Source: Gordonia liuliyuniae
GTDB taxonomy: Bacteria; Actinomycetota; Actinomycetes; Mycobacteriales; Mycobacteriaceae
Direction of reading: 5' to 3'
NCBI RefSeq assembly: GCF_021739025.1
Contig: NZ_JAKKOT010000006.1
Span: 62,001-126,000, forward strand
DNA: 64,000 nt
A program made the position numbers and the translations under genes. Of this stretch, positions 34,041 through 45,506 are shown in pieces. The stretch's first letter is position 1, and each line of letters starts with the position of its first letter. The notes beneath the pieces were generated by a model. The model was given only the letters and a program-made list of their open reading frames with translations, was not told the DNA's origin and did no database searches.

Positions 34041-34673
34041 CTACAAGCTCCCGATCCAGTTGGTCAACAGTTGCGCCCCCACGTCACCTGACTTCTCCGG
34101 ATGGAACTGGGTGGCCGACAGCGGCCCGTTCTCGACGGCGGCCAGGAATCGACCGCCGTGATCGGACCAGGTCAGGCGCGGCGGAGCGATCTTCGATCCC
34201 GCCGAGTCCATCGTCCACTCCTGCGCCGCAAACGAGTGGACGAAGTAGAAGCGCGCGTCGTCGTCGATGCCCGCGAACAACGTCGACCCCTCCGGCGCCT
34301 GCACCGTGTTCCATCCCATGTGCGGCAGCACATCGGCCTGCAGTCGCGTCACCGATCCCGGCCACTCGCCGCAACCGGGCGTCTCGGCGTCGAACTCGAC
34401 ACCGCGGTCGAACAAGATCTGCATACCGACACAGATGCCCAGGACGGGACGTCCACCGGCGAGCCGGCGACCGATGATCCGGTCGCCGCGCACCGCGAGC
34501 AGACCCCCCATGCACGCCTCGAACGCACCGACACCGGGAACCAACAGCCCCTCGGCGTTCAGCGCGGTGTCGAAGTCGGACGTGATCTCGACGTCGGCGC
34601 CCGCACGCTCCAGCGCTCGCTGCGCCGACCGGAGATTCCCCGACCCGTAGTCGAGCAGCGCGACCTTCCGCAT
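34041..34673 (-). CDS. hisH: imidazole glycerol phosphate synthase glutaminase subunit
   Basis: A 210-residue class I glutamine amidotransferase supplying ammonia to HisF. Motifs are [37 protein letters not shown], the nucleophile loop [16 protein letters not shown] (Cys), and the catalytic His-Glu pair in [16 protein letters not shown] 34673 is chosen; a GTG three bases upstream (34676) is an alternative. It follows hisB by 28 bp. HisF is encoded three genes further on in the same train. Confidence 0.95.
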   Translation of the reverse strand: MRKVALLDYGSGNLRSAQRALERAGADVEITSDFDTALNAEGLLVPGVGAFEACMGGLLAVRGDRIIGRRLAGGRPVLGICVGMQILFDRGVEFDAETPGCGEWPGSVTRLQADVLPHMGWNTVQAPEGSTLFAGIDDDARFYFVHSFAAQEWTMDSAGSKIAPPRLTWSDHGGRFLAAVENGPLSATQFHPEKSGDVGAQLLTNWIGSL

Positions 34674-34701
34674 CACAGGTCACACCCAGCAGTCACTCGG
34701 C

Positions 34702-37783
<3,082 letters not shown>

Positions 37784-37838
37784 GGGTATCTCCACTCAAG
37801 GTCTGCAGATTGGGCTCCCACCAGGATATGCGGTGCGC

Positions 37839-37853
37839 GCAAACCGTTTGCGG
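37839..37853. promoter_or_regulatory. palindromic operator candidate upstream of hisD
   Basis: CGCAAAC-C-GTTTGCG is a perfect 7+7 inverted repeat around one base, resembling LacI-type operators. It lies in the 182-bp gap that holds the hisD promoter; a TATCCT-like -10 sits nearby on the minus strand (37824-37829). It may be the site of a histidine regulator; no LacI-type gene is in the window. Confidence 0.5.
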
Positions 37854-37965
37854 TCGCCTCACACGATGCGAGTCGACGTCGTGGGCACAAACCTCACAAT
37901 CTCGACCCGATCCGCCCGGATCTACGGCTGGCGGGTCCATATACGTGAGAGTTGTGCCGGAGCGG

Positions 37966-40197
37966 TCAGACGATCCGTTCGCCACGGAGATAGAGGTGAC
38001 CGCCCGCCGAGACGACGCTGGACCCGCCGTCCTCGACCGGCAGCGTCCACAACGGAGTGTCCTGGTCGGGACCATAGACCCGCACACCGTCCCGCGCCGA
38101 CACCGCGACCCGGGTACCGTCCGTCCCGAGCATGTCGTACACCTCGTACCCGGACGCCGACGAGCCCGCGCCGGTCGCGACGTCGAACCACGCGAACGGC
38201 CGAATATCGGCGTCTCCGTCGGACTCCATGTTGTCGATGAGCGCGGACCGCCCGGCGGCCGTCACATGCGCGCTGTAAGCGCCGTCGAGTCGCCGCGACC
38301 ACAGGACGTCGCCGGTCTCCGGATCGACGACGCCGATGTTCTTGTCGAGGTCGGCGAGCAGCGGCAGTCCGGGCGCAGGCGTGGTGAGCGACGTGCCCTG
38401 CGCGACGTACATCGGCTGCCAGTCGCCGGGCAGCGCTGCGAGTCGTCTGCCGTCTGTGTCGTAGAAGTGACCGGCGAGGGTGAACCCGGTGGCGTAGGGC
38501 GTGAGTTCGGGCGCCACCGAATACTGGTCGTCGGGCACCGGTACCCGAGCGACCTCCTTGTTATCGGCGACACGCACCGCGACCACCTCTTCGGCGGCGA
38601 ACGCCCCGGACCCCTTCGGCGGCGTCACACCGACGACCGGCCCGCCGAGAGCGACGGACGACGTCGACTCCCGTGACCAGAGGCGGTGGGCGCGCCGATC
38701 GAGCACCTCGACGTCGAAGGACTCGCCTGACCCACTCGCCACCACCACGACGTTCCCGATGACGGCGAACGCGGCGCTGCTCGACGGCATGTCCTCGGAT
38801 GCGGTCCGCACGCCGCGTTCTAGGTCGAAGAACATCAGGGAGCCGTCGTAGCCGACCCGGCACACCGCCCACGTCGCCTTCTCGTCGGCACCGCATTCGA
38901 CCGGGGCGTCGTCGCCGCCGATCGGCACGGTTCGTCGCAGTCTCGCGGTCGCCGCGTCCACGATGTCGAGCGCACCATCGCGGCCGACGAGCACGATGTC
39001 GCCCACCGCGCCTGCCACCCGGACGTACTGGTCGCCGCCCGGCGGCTGGTACCTCCACGTCGACGCCGTCGGCTTGGTCTCCAATGACGGGAGCAGCGGT
39101 GTGATCTCAGGCAGGTCGAGGGCGCGCGCCGCGTCGGTCGGCTCCTGAACGTACTCACCTTCGCTCGTCAGAAAACGCGGAACCCCGACCCACAGTCCGA
39201 CGACGAGCGCCACGACCACGGCGACGACTCCGCCCGCGATGAGCAACCGCCGCCTGTTCGACGCGGGGCGCGGCAGAGTCGGCGGCGCCTGGACGGTCGG
39301 CGAGTACTGCTGGTGGACTGGGGCTGACGGTCCGGCCTGCGGGGCCGGGTGCTGCGCGAGCGCCCCGGACAGCGTCGCCGCGAACTCCGACGCGGACGCG
39401 TACCGCTGGGCCGGGTCTTTCGCGGTCGCCCGCGCGAGCACTGCGTCCACCGCCTGCGTCAGATCCGGGCGCCGTGGAAGCACCGACGGAAGCGGTTCGT
39501 TGAGCTGTCGCAAGATGACCCGCGCCGCGCTGCTGTCGGCGAACGGCGCGCCGCCGGTCAGCAACGCGAACGCGGTGCACGCCAGCGAGTACTGGTCGCT
39601 GCGTCCGTCGACCGCTAACCCCTGCAACTGTTCGGGCGAGGCGAAGTCGAGGGTGCCGACCGCAGTTCCGGTCGCAGTCAACGAGGAGTCGGGCAGTTGC
39701 GAGCGGGCGATCCCGAAATCGGCGAGTAGGACGTCTCCGTCGTCGCTGAGAAGGATGTTCGCCGGCTTCACATCGCGGTGCACGAGTCCGCGCTGGTTGG
39801 CGCGGTCGAGTGCGTCACCGACGGTCGAGACGACGAACGCGACTTGGTTCGCGGCGAGCGGACCTTCGGCTGCGAGCCGTTCGGCGAGGTCGCGGCCTTC
39901 GACATAGGCCATCGCTATCCACAGGCGTCCGTCGCTCTCGCCTCGGTCGTAGACGGCGACGATGGCGGGATGGCGCAGTCCCGCAGCAAGTTCGGCTTCG
40001 CGCTCGAACCGCGCCCGATATGCCGGGTCGGCGGTCAGGTGCGACGCCAACACTTTGATCGCGTCGTGCCGGGGAAGCCGAGGGTGCCTCGCGAGATAGA
40101 CCTCGCCCATTCCGCCCGCACCGAGTCGGCGTTCGATCACGTAGCCGGCGAACTCGGCGCCTGGCGACATACCGCTTCCGGCTGGCCTCTCGGTCAT
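37966..40197 (-). CDS. transmembrane Ser/Thr protein kinase with beta-propeller-like ectodomain
   Basis: A 743-residue PASTA-less PknB-type kinase. The N-terminal kinase domain (about 16-280) has the glycine loop RLGAGGMGEVYLA, ATP Lys48 (HDAIKVLAS), the catalytic loop GLVHRDVKPANILLS (Asp142), DFG (Asp160) and the activation-loop end GTLDFASPEQ. A Pro-rich linker leads to one transmembrane helix (about 318-338, LLIAGGVVAVVVALVVGLWV). The outside 400 residues contain repeated blades resembling PQQ/WD propellers (VGRDGALDIVDAATARLRR, NIGVVDPETGDVLWSRRLDG). It probably senses an extracellular signal. The start is ATG 40197. It is not evidently in an operon with hisD. Confidence 0.9.
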   Translation of the reverse strand: MTERPAGSGMSPGAEFAGYVIERRLGAGGMGEVYLARHPRLPRHDAIKVLASHLTADPAYRARFEREAELAAGLRHPAIVAVYDRGESDGRLWIAMAYVEGRDLAERLAAEGPLAANQVAFVVSTVGDALDRANQRGLVHRDVKPANILLSDDGDVLLADFGIARSQLPDSSLTATGTAVGTLDFASPEQLQGLAVDGRSDQYSLACTAFALLTGGAPFADSSAARVILRQLNEPLPSVLPRRPDLTQAVDAVLARATAKDPAQRYASASEFAATLSGALAQHPAPQAGPSAPVHQQYSPTVQAPPTLPRPASNRRRLLIAGGVVAVVVALVVGLWVGVPRFLTSEGEYVQEPTDAARALDLPEITPLLPSLETKPTASTWRYQPPGGDQYVRVAGAVGDIVLVGRDGALDIVDAATARLRRTVPIGGDDAPVECGADEKATWAVCRVGYDGSLMFFDLERGVRTASEDMPSSSAAFAVIGNVVVVASGSGESFDVEVLDRRAHRLWSRESTSSVALGGPVVGVTPPKGSGAFAAEEVVAVRVADNKEVARVPVPDDQYSVAPELTPYATGFTLAGHFYDTDGRRLAALPGDWQPMYVAQGTSLTTPAPGLPLLADLDKNIGVVDPETGDVLWSRRLDGAYSAHVTAAGRSALIDNMESDGDADIRPFAWFDVATGAGSSASGYEVYDMLGTDGTRVAVSARDGVRVYGPDQDTPLWTLPVEDGGSSVVSAGGHLYLRGERIV

Positions 40198-40303
40198 CGT
40201 CGGCCACCGCCGATCCGCGTGTTCACCGGGAAGACACTATACGAACGCGACGGACGAATCAGGCGTACCTCATTCGCGTGAACGAGCGTCCCCGCCGGGA
40301 CGA

Positions 40304-41128
40304 TCAGTTCGGCAGCTGCAGGTCGGGGCGGTAGTGATGCAGCCAGGCTCCGACCGTGCCGTGCACCCAGCCCGCTTCGAACTCACTGGGAAAGATCAGC
40401 CCCTGTTCAGTCGTGTGGGACTGTCCGCGACGCAGATGTGCGCGGCCGCCCGACACACGGTCGTGTGCCTTCAACCGGGCACGGCTCGCGCCGGGGAGCG
40501 GGGTGAGCGTCGCGCGCCCGACGATGCCAGCCGCGACCTTCGTCTGCGCGGCCGCGAGGACGCCGTTCGCGACACCGCCTGCCGCACCCGCGAGCGCGAG
40601 GTTCGCCCTCCTGCTGCTCGGGAGCGCCGAGTTCCGGACTTCGATACGGCTGACCGTCGCCCACGGCATGTCGATGGCGACGGTCCCGTCGGTGCGCTGC
40701 ATACCGTGCGGCATGAGACGCAGCCGTTGGAGCTCGCCGAAGGTGCGTGTCAGCCGCACTTTGAGGCGCATGTACATCGAGCCGGCGACGACCGCGCCGC
40801 CGACCAGTCCCGCGACAAACGACACCGCCGCCACGTCGGGGACGATGATCCCGACGATCACAGCGATGACGAGTGCGGCGAACAGGAACGTGAACACGAG
40901 CAGCGGGATCATGCGCCGCATCTCGGAGGTCGGCTGCAGGATGCAGCGCAGTTCGACGGGCGTGGTGAAGTCCAACCCGGCGTCGGACCGGCCGAACGGC
41001 TGGTACGGCTGCCGGACCTGAGGTCTCGGACGCGTCGGGTCCGGAGATGTCGGGCCCGGGGGCGGGACGGGGCGGTCTGGTTCGGGAAACCGTCCGAACG
41101 GCCTGCCGCCTGATGCACCTGAAGTCAC
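40304..41128 (-). CDS. hypothetical membrane protein with Pro-rich N-terminus
   Basis: A 274-residue protein of unknown function. The first 60 residues are proline-rich (PEPDRPVPPPGPTSPDP); two membrane helices follow (MIPLLVFTFLFAALVIAVIV and AAVSFVAGLVGGAVVAGSMY). A cytoplasmic part (TDGTVAIDMPWATVSRIEVR) looks like a PH-type or DUF3093-like fold but this is weak. The C-terminus ends GAWLHHYRPDLQLPN. GTG 41128 is chosen; an upstream ATG at 41173 would add 15 residues. A TACTAT box 8-13 bases upstream of the GTG suggests a leaderless transcript. Confidence 0.6.
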   Translation of the reverse strand: MTSGASGGRPFGRFPEPDRPVPPPGPTSPDPTRPRPQVRQPYQPFGRSDAGLDFTTPVELRCILQPTSEMRRMIPLLVFTFLFAALVIAVIVGIIVPDVAAVSFVAGLVGGAVVAGSMYMRLKVRLTRTFGELQRLRLMPHGMQRTDGTVAIDMPWATVSRIEVRNSALPSSRRANLALAGAAGGVANGVLAAAQTKVAAGIVGRATLTPLPGASRARLKAHDRVSGGRAHLRRGQSHTTEQGLIFPSEFEAGWVHGTVGAWLHHYRPDLQLPN

Positions 41129-41135
41129 CTGGCGA

Positions 41136-41141
41136 ATAGTA
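41136..41141 (-). promoter_or_regulatory. possible -10 element of a leaderless transcript
   Basis: TACTAT lies 7 bases before GTG 41128 on the minus strand. Transcription would then begin at or next to the start codon, a common arrangement in mycobacteria. No good -35 was seen. Confidence 0.35.
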
Positions 41142-41195
41142 GCGCCGCAAAACGGTTGTAGCCGATTCTTCATTCGACCGACGGACAGCGTCCGG

Positions 41196-41669
41196 TCACG
41201 AGGCGAGCGACGCCGGTCGACGCATCGGCACGTGCGGGATCCCGTCTTCGACGAACTGCGGCCCGATGACGACGTACCCCCACCGTGCGTACATGTCCCG
41301 CAGATGGGCTTGGGCGTCCAACACGCTCGGCCTATCCCCGATCTCGGCGACGACCGCGTCGAGGATCGCACTGGTCAATCCGGTGCCGCGCAGCTCGTGG
41401 CGGGTGCAGACACGTCCGATGCGCAGCTCGCTCCGTCCGTCTGCGAGTCCGTCGACGAGAAGGCGGGCCGTCGCGACCGGCGAACCGTCGGGATCTGCAC
41501 ACCAGAAGTGGATCGTCGACGGCTCGGCGTCGCGCCCGTCGATCTCCGGATACGAACAGTTCTGCTCCACGACGAATACGTCGACACGGAGTCGGAGGAT
41601 TCCGTGGAGCGTCGCGGGGTCGAGGTCGGCGAGCGGTCCTGAGTGCACGTAGTGGGCCACGACTCCCAT
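41196..41669 (-). CDS. GNAT-family N-acetyltransferase (ElaA-like)
   Basis: A 157-residue acetyltransferase. The N-terminus LHGILRLRVDVFVVEQNCSY is characteristic of ElaA-type GNATs; the CoA-binding region is RIGRVCTRHELRGTGLTSAI, followed by LDAQAHLRDMYARWGYVVIG. The substrate is unknown. The start is ATG 41669 (MGVVAHYVHSG). The 101-bp gap to nadC shows nothing notable. It is probably transcribed by itself, or after nadC. Confidence 0.85.
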   Translation of the reverse strand: MGVVAHYVHSGPLADLDPATLHGILRLRVDVFVVEQNCSYPEIDGRDAEPSTIHFWCADPDGSPVATARLLVDGLADGRSELRIGRVCTRHELRGTGLTSAILDAVVAEIGDRPSVLDAQAHLRDMYARWGYVVIGPQFVEDGIPHVPMRRPASLAS

Positions 41670-41770
41670 GATGCCGAAGTCCCAGCACGATCGTTGCCGA
41701 TGGCGCGATGGCCGACGGTTCGCACAGGGTGATACGACGGCGAACGGCATGTCGCGTTCACACAACGACG

Positions 41771-42667
41771 TCACATGTCGAGGCCGAAGTCGAGCACGGT
41801 CACCGAATGGGTGAGCGCGCCGACGGCGAGGTAGTCGACACCGGTCCTCGCGTAGTCCATGGCGACCTCGAGCGACAGTCCGCCCGACGATTCGAGCTTT
41901 GTCTCGGGCGCCGTCGCATCCCTGCGTTGCACTGCCATCTGCGTCTCCCACGGCTCGAAGTTGTCGAGCAGCACGAGTTGCGGATTCAACGGAAGCACCT
42001 CGTCGAGTTGGGAGAGGGAGTCCACCTCGACCTCGACCGGGACGTCGGGGGCAACAGCACGGACAGCTTCGAGCGCTTGCGCGACTCCCCCGGCAGCGAC
42101 CACGTGGTTGTCCTTGATGAGCGCGGCGTCGCCGAGGCCCATGCGGTGGTTGACACCGCCGCCCGCACGCACGGCGTACTTCTGGAGGGCGCGCATGCCC
42201 GGCAGGGTCTTGCGGGAGTCACGGATCTTCGCGGTCGTCCCGTCGACAGCGTCGACCCATGCCGCCGTGGCAGTGGCGACACCGGACAGGTGGCACAGCA
42301 GGTTCAGCGCCGTGCGTTCGGCGGTCAACAACGCACGGGCCGGCGCCGTCAGCGCGAGGGCGACGGTCCCCGACTCCACACGGTCGCCGTCGTCGATGCG
42401 CGCGGTCACCTCGTAGCGACCGGGGCCGATCACTTGATCGAAGACCGCGAGCACCACGGGTAGGCCCGCGACCACGCCGTCCTGACGCGAGACGATCCGA
42501 GCCTGGGCGACGTCGTCCTCGGGCACCGTCGCCAGCGACGTGATGTCCGGGCCGTACCGGAGGTCCTCGATCAGCGCGGTCCGGATCAACGCCAGGAGAT
42601 CCTCGTCCGCGACGTCGAGGACGAGTCGGCTTGCCGTCGTCTCGTCGCCGATGAACGTCCCGGTCAT
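41771..42667 (-). CDS. nadC: nicotinate-nucleotide pyrophosphorylase (carboxylating)
   Basis: A 298-residue quinolinate phosphoribosyltransferase forming NaMN from quinolinate and PRPP. Motifs are [95 protein letters not shown], and [23 protein letters not shown] 42667 overlaps the nadA stop by 4 bases. In most relatives nadB lies between nadA and nadC; here it is missing. Confidence 0.96.
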   Translation of the reverse strand: MTGTFIGDETTASRLVLDVADEDLLALIRTALIEDLRYGPDITSLATVPEDDVAQARIVSRQDGVVAGLPVVLAVFDQVIGPGRYEVTARIDDGDRVESGTVALALTAPARALLTAERTALNLLCHLSGVATATAAWVDAVDGTTAKIRDSRKTLPGMRALQKYAVRAGGGVNHRMGLGDAALIKDNHVVAAGGVAQALEAVRAVAPDVPVEVEVDSLSQLDEVLPLNPQLVLLDNFEPWETQMAVQRRDATAPETKLESSGGLSLEVAMDYARTGVDYLAVGALTHSVTVLDFGLDM

Positions 42668-43719
42668 TCGCCGCCACCCGGGTTGCCGATCGCGATCATC
42701 CGCTCGACGGAGGCACGCGCACGGTCGGCGACGTCGGGCGCAACCCGGACCTCGTCCTTGCCTTCGGTGAGGCACCGCAGCAGCGCGGCCGGCGTGATCA
42801 TCTTCATGTACGGGCAGGCGGCACGCGAATTCACGGCCTGGAAGTCGACCTCCGGCGCCGCCTTCCGCAGCTGGTGCAGCATGCCGACCTCGGTCGCCAC
42901 CAGCACCTGCTTCGACTCGGTGGCTTTCGCCGCGTCGATCATGCCGCCCGTCGACAGGATCTGCACCCGGTCCTGCGGCACGGTGCCCTCACCCGCGAGG
43001 TAGAGGGCGCTCGTCGCACATCCGCACTCCGGGTGGATAAACAGGGCCGCGTCCGGGTGCGAGTCGACCTGATCGGTCAACTCGTCACCGTTGATGCCTG
43101 CGTGGACATGACATTCGCCCGCCCAGATGTGGATGTTGTCGCGTCCGGTCTCGCGCTTGACGTGGGCGCCGAGGAACTGGTCCGGCAGGAACAGCACGTC
43201 GCGGTCGGGGTCGATCGATGCGACGACGTCGACCGCGTTCGACGACGTGCAGCAGATGTCGGTGAGACCCTTCACCTCCGCCGTTGTGTTCACGTACGAC
43301 ACGACGAGCGCGTCCGGGTAGTCGGCCTTCCAGTCGCGCAATTCGTCCGCGGAGATCGAGTCAGCCAGCGAACAACCCGCACGCTCGTCTGGGATCAGGA
43401 CTCGTTTCTCCGGACTGAGGATCTTCGCGGTCTCGGCCATGAAGTGGACGCCGCAGAACACGATCTCGTCGGCGTCGACCTCGGCCGCGATACGGGACAG
43501 GGCCAGGGAGTCGCCGACGTGGTCGGCGATGTCCTGAATCGCGGGCAGTTGGTAATTGTGCGCGAGGATGGTCGCGTTGCGCGCCTTCGCGAGCCGCTTG
43601 ATCTCGGCCGCCCAGGCAGCGTCAGGCTCGACGCCCCCGTACGCGGCAGGGATTCCGTGGCGCGGGTCGGGCATCCCGAGATCGGTCTCGGTACGGGTGA
43701 TGACAGTTCCAGTTGTCAT
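42664..43719 (-). CDS. nadA: quinolinate synthase
   Basis: A 351-residue [4Fe-4S] enzyme condensing iminoaspartate and DHAP. Cluster cysteines are in [26 protein letters not shown] and [12 protein letters not shown]; other motifs are [40 protein letters not shown] and [13 protein letters not shown]. The iminoaspartate it needs normally comes from NadB, not encoded in the window. The start is ATG 43719, transcribed divergently from the NrtR gene, which probably regulates it. Confidence 0.96.
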   Translation of the reverse strand: MTTGTVITRTETDLGMPDPRHGIPAAYGGVEPDAAWAAEIKRLAKARNATILAHNYQLPAIQDIADHVGDSLALSRIAAEVDADEIVFCGVHFMAETAKILSPEKRVLIPDERAGCSLADSISADELRDWKADYPDALVVSYVNTTAEVKGLTDICCTSSNAVDVVASIDPDRDVLFLPDQFLGAHVKRETGRDNIHIWAGECHVHAGINGDELTDQVDSHPDAALFIHPECGCATSALYLAGEGTVPQDRVQILSTGGMIDAAKATESKQVLVATEVGMLHQLRKAAPEVDFQAVNSRAACPYMKMITPAALLRCLTEGKDEVRVAPDVADRARASVERMIAIGNPGGGE

Positions 43720-43772
43720 GGCGGGAACTCCAATTCGCAGCGTCCGGCGTCGACTGGGCTGAGTCGACGCAC

Positions 43773-43795
43773 TAGATCCGACGGTTTCCGATCTA
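43773..43795. promoter_or_regulatory. candidate NrtR operator between nadA and nrtR
   Basis: TAGATC (43773-43778) and GATCTA (43790-43795) form a 6+6 inverted repeat with an 11-base spacer, inside the 197-bp divergent region. NrtR regulators bind palindromes upstream of nad genes; the exact consensus for this lineage is not known to me, so the match is by position and symmetry. A second pair of GTCGAC sites lies at 43749-43754 and 43763-43768. Confidence 0.45.
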
Positions 43796-43916
43796 TGGTC
43801 GATAACCTCGCGGCCATCGTATCACTCAGCGGTGTGACCCCGTTCTCACCGGTGTGGCCACCCGACGCGTCCGACCGTCGAATCGCCCCACGAACGGCCG
43901 ACATAGACTCACAGCC

Positions 43917-44594
43917 ATGGCCGAATCCGTGCGTGTGGAAGTGCTGACCGCAGTGTTCCAAGTCCGCGAGTGCGACGACGCCGGTCACACACTCCAGGTG
44001 CTCCTCGCTCGCCGAGACGACGAATGGTCACTGCCCGGAGGTGCAATCGGCGACCGCGACACCCTCTCCACGGCCGCGCAACGTCACCTCGCCGAGCAAG
44101 CCCGGCTCACGCGCGTCGCGCATCTCGAACAGCTGTCGGTGTTCTCCGACCCCGACCGCGTCCCGGAATCGCGAACCATCGCATCGACGTTCCTCGGTCT
44201 GGTCCCCCGCGACATCCCCACCGACGCGACGTCCGACGACGCGGCCTGGGTGAACGTGACCGCGTTGCCGCCGCTCGCATTCGACCACGCCCAGATCATC
44301 CACCAGGCTCGACGCCGACTCGCCGCGAAACTGTCGTACACGAACATCGCGTTCGCGCTCGCGCCGGGAACCTTCTCGATGTCGGAGCTGTCCGAGATCT
44401 ACGGCTCCGCGCTCGGCTACACCGTCGACGCCACCAACCTGTTACGGATCCTGTCGAGGCGCGGGGTGGTCGTGGCCACCGGCACCGTCGGACGCACCGG
44501 TCGGGCCGGCGGGCGGCCACCCAGCCTCTACGCCTTCGCCGACGCCAGCCTGCGGGTGACCGACGAATTCGCCACCCTGCGGCCGCCACTCTGA
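43917..44594 (+). CDS. nrtR: NrtR-type NUDIX-fold transcriptional regulator of NAD synthesis
   Basis: A 225-residue protein. The N-terminal NUDIX-like domain (about 5-145) reads QVLLARRDDEWSLPGGAIGD, then DTLSTAAQRHLAEQARL where the Nudix box would be, with catalytic Glu residues not conserved (AQRHLAEQA), as in regulatory members. The C-terminal winged helix contains SYTNIAFALAPGTFSMSELS and YTVDATNLLRILSRRGVVVA. NrtR proteins sense ADP-ribose or NAD metabolites and repress nad genes. The divergent nadA-nadC operon supports that role. The start is ATG 43917. The 3' end overlaps the convergent DUF2567 gene by 153 bases. Confidence 0.88.
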   Translation: MAESVRVEVLTAVFQVRECDDAGHTLQVLLARRDDEWSLPGGAIGDRDTLSTAAQRHLAEQARLTRVAHLEQLSVFSDPDRVPESRTIASTFLGLVPRDIPTDATSDDAAWVNVTALPPLAFDHAQIIHQARRRLAAKLSYTNIAFALAPGTFSMSELSEIYGSALGYTVDATNLLRILSRRGVVVATGTVGRTGRAGGRPPSLYAFADASLRVTDEFATLRPPL

Positions 44595-45191
44595 GCTCCC
44601 CGTCGACGGCGTGGCCTGAAACGACCAGTCGGTCGTCGGGACGTCCGGCCGCAGTGTCGGATTCTTCGCCGTGAGCACACAGAGGAGGTAGACGAGGACC
44701 GCGGTGGTCGGCGCGCACACCAACAGCAACCAGGGCGGAGACACATCCGAGTCGAACCACAGCCGGACCGTCAACTCATAGTCGCCCGGCACCTTCTCAT
44801 CCAGCGCCGGACGCACCGCCTTGGCGATCCGGGTACCGATGTCCATCGCGAGCCCGGACGAGACGATCGCGATCACCGTCGTCAACAGCAGACCGGGCAC
44901 ACCGCGCATGGACCGCAGGCCGAACCACGACGCCAACGCCAAGACGACGCCGAGGCCGAACGCGAGGAACGCGAACGTGGCGACCCCACCGAACAGGTTC
45001 GCCGCTGCACCCTCACCGAACTGTGCTTCGCCCGGTGCGGTGACCGTCGCAGTCACCGTCGGCGACAACCACACCCACAGTGCGCCGACCAGCACGGACA
45101 GCGCGAGCACGACGACGATGAAGGTGACCGGCTCCCGGTAGCGGACGGCCGACGACGGCGCCAGCCGGGACGGTGACTCTGCGAGTGTCAT
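44442..45191 (-). CDS. DUF2567 membrane protein
   Basis: A 249-residue protein with about four membrane helices (TFIVVVLALSVLVGALWVWL, ATFAFLAFGLGVVLALASWF, LLTTVIAIVSSGLAMDI, WLLLVCAPTTAVLVYLLCVL). The external loop has VKAxxPALDEKVPGDYEL-like sequence (AKAVRPALDEKVPGDYELTV). Length and location beside BsaP and BioB match the mycobacterial Rv1591 family; its function is unknown. ATG 45191 overlaps the upstream stop by 4 bases. The Gly/Pro-rich last 50 residues lie antisense to the end of nrtR, so the true end may be shorter in expression terms. Confidence 0.8.
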   Translation of the reverse strand: MTLAESPSRLAPSSAVRYREPVTFIVVVLALSVLVGALWVWLSPTVTATVTAPGEAQFGEGAAANLFGGVATFAFLAFGLGVVLALASWFGLRSMRGVPGLLLTTVIAIVSSGLAMDIGTRIAKAVRPALDEKVPGDYELTVRLWFDSDVSPPWLLLVCAPTTAVLVYLLCVLTAKNPTLRPDVPTTDWSFQATPSTGSSEWRPQGGEFVGHPQAGVGEGVEAGWPPAGPTGASDGAGGHDHPAPRQDP

Positions 45192-45448
45192 CGTCGACCG
45201 AGTTCCACCGAGTCGATGGTTCCGTGACGGGAGCATCGCGCGCCCCACCCGTCCGGGACGATCTGTACGACCATCCGGCGACCGCACTGCCCGCAGAACC
45301 GCGGGGGCTCCAACCCGAGGCGGGCGGCCGCCGAGACGGCGTCGTCGGTCTGCAGGTCGAGTTCGACACCCGTGTAGACGCCGTACTTGAGCGGCTGCGC
45401 GAGCGGTCCCGGAACCACTCGGGTTCCGATCGAGTCCATGCCGATCAT
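45188..45448 (-). CDS. bsaP: biotin synthase auxiliary protein BsaP-like
   Basis: An 86-residue protein with a cysteine set RFCGQCGRRMVVQIVPDGWG then ARCSRHG, three Cys plus one His-Gly motif that can bind an Fe-S cluster. In mycobacteria the homologue (Rv1590) supports biotin synthase activity and is encoded directly after bioB. Here it also lies downstream of bioB (58 bp gap) and overlaps the DUF2567 start by 4 bases. The start may be ATG 45448 or ATG 45439. Confidence 0.8.
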   Translation of the reverse strand: MIGMDSIGTRVVPGPLAQPLKYGVYTGVELDLQTDDAVSAAARLGLEPPRFCGQCGRRMVVQIVPDGWGARCSRHGTIDSVELGRR

Positions 45449-45506
45449 CTAATGCCTCCTGTCGACGCCGGTCGCGACCACGACGGTACACCCCGCCCCG
45501 TGGTCG

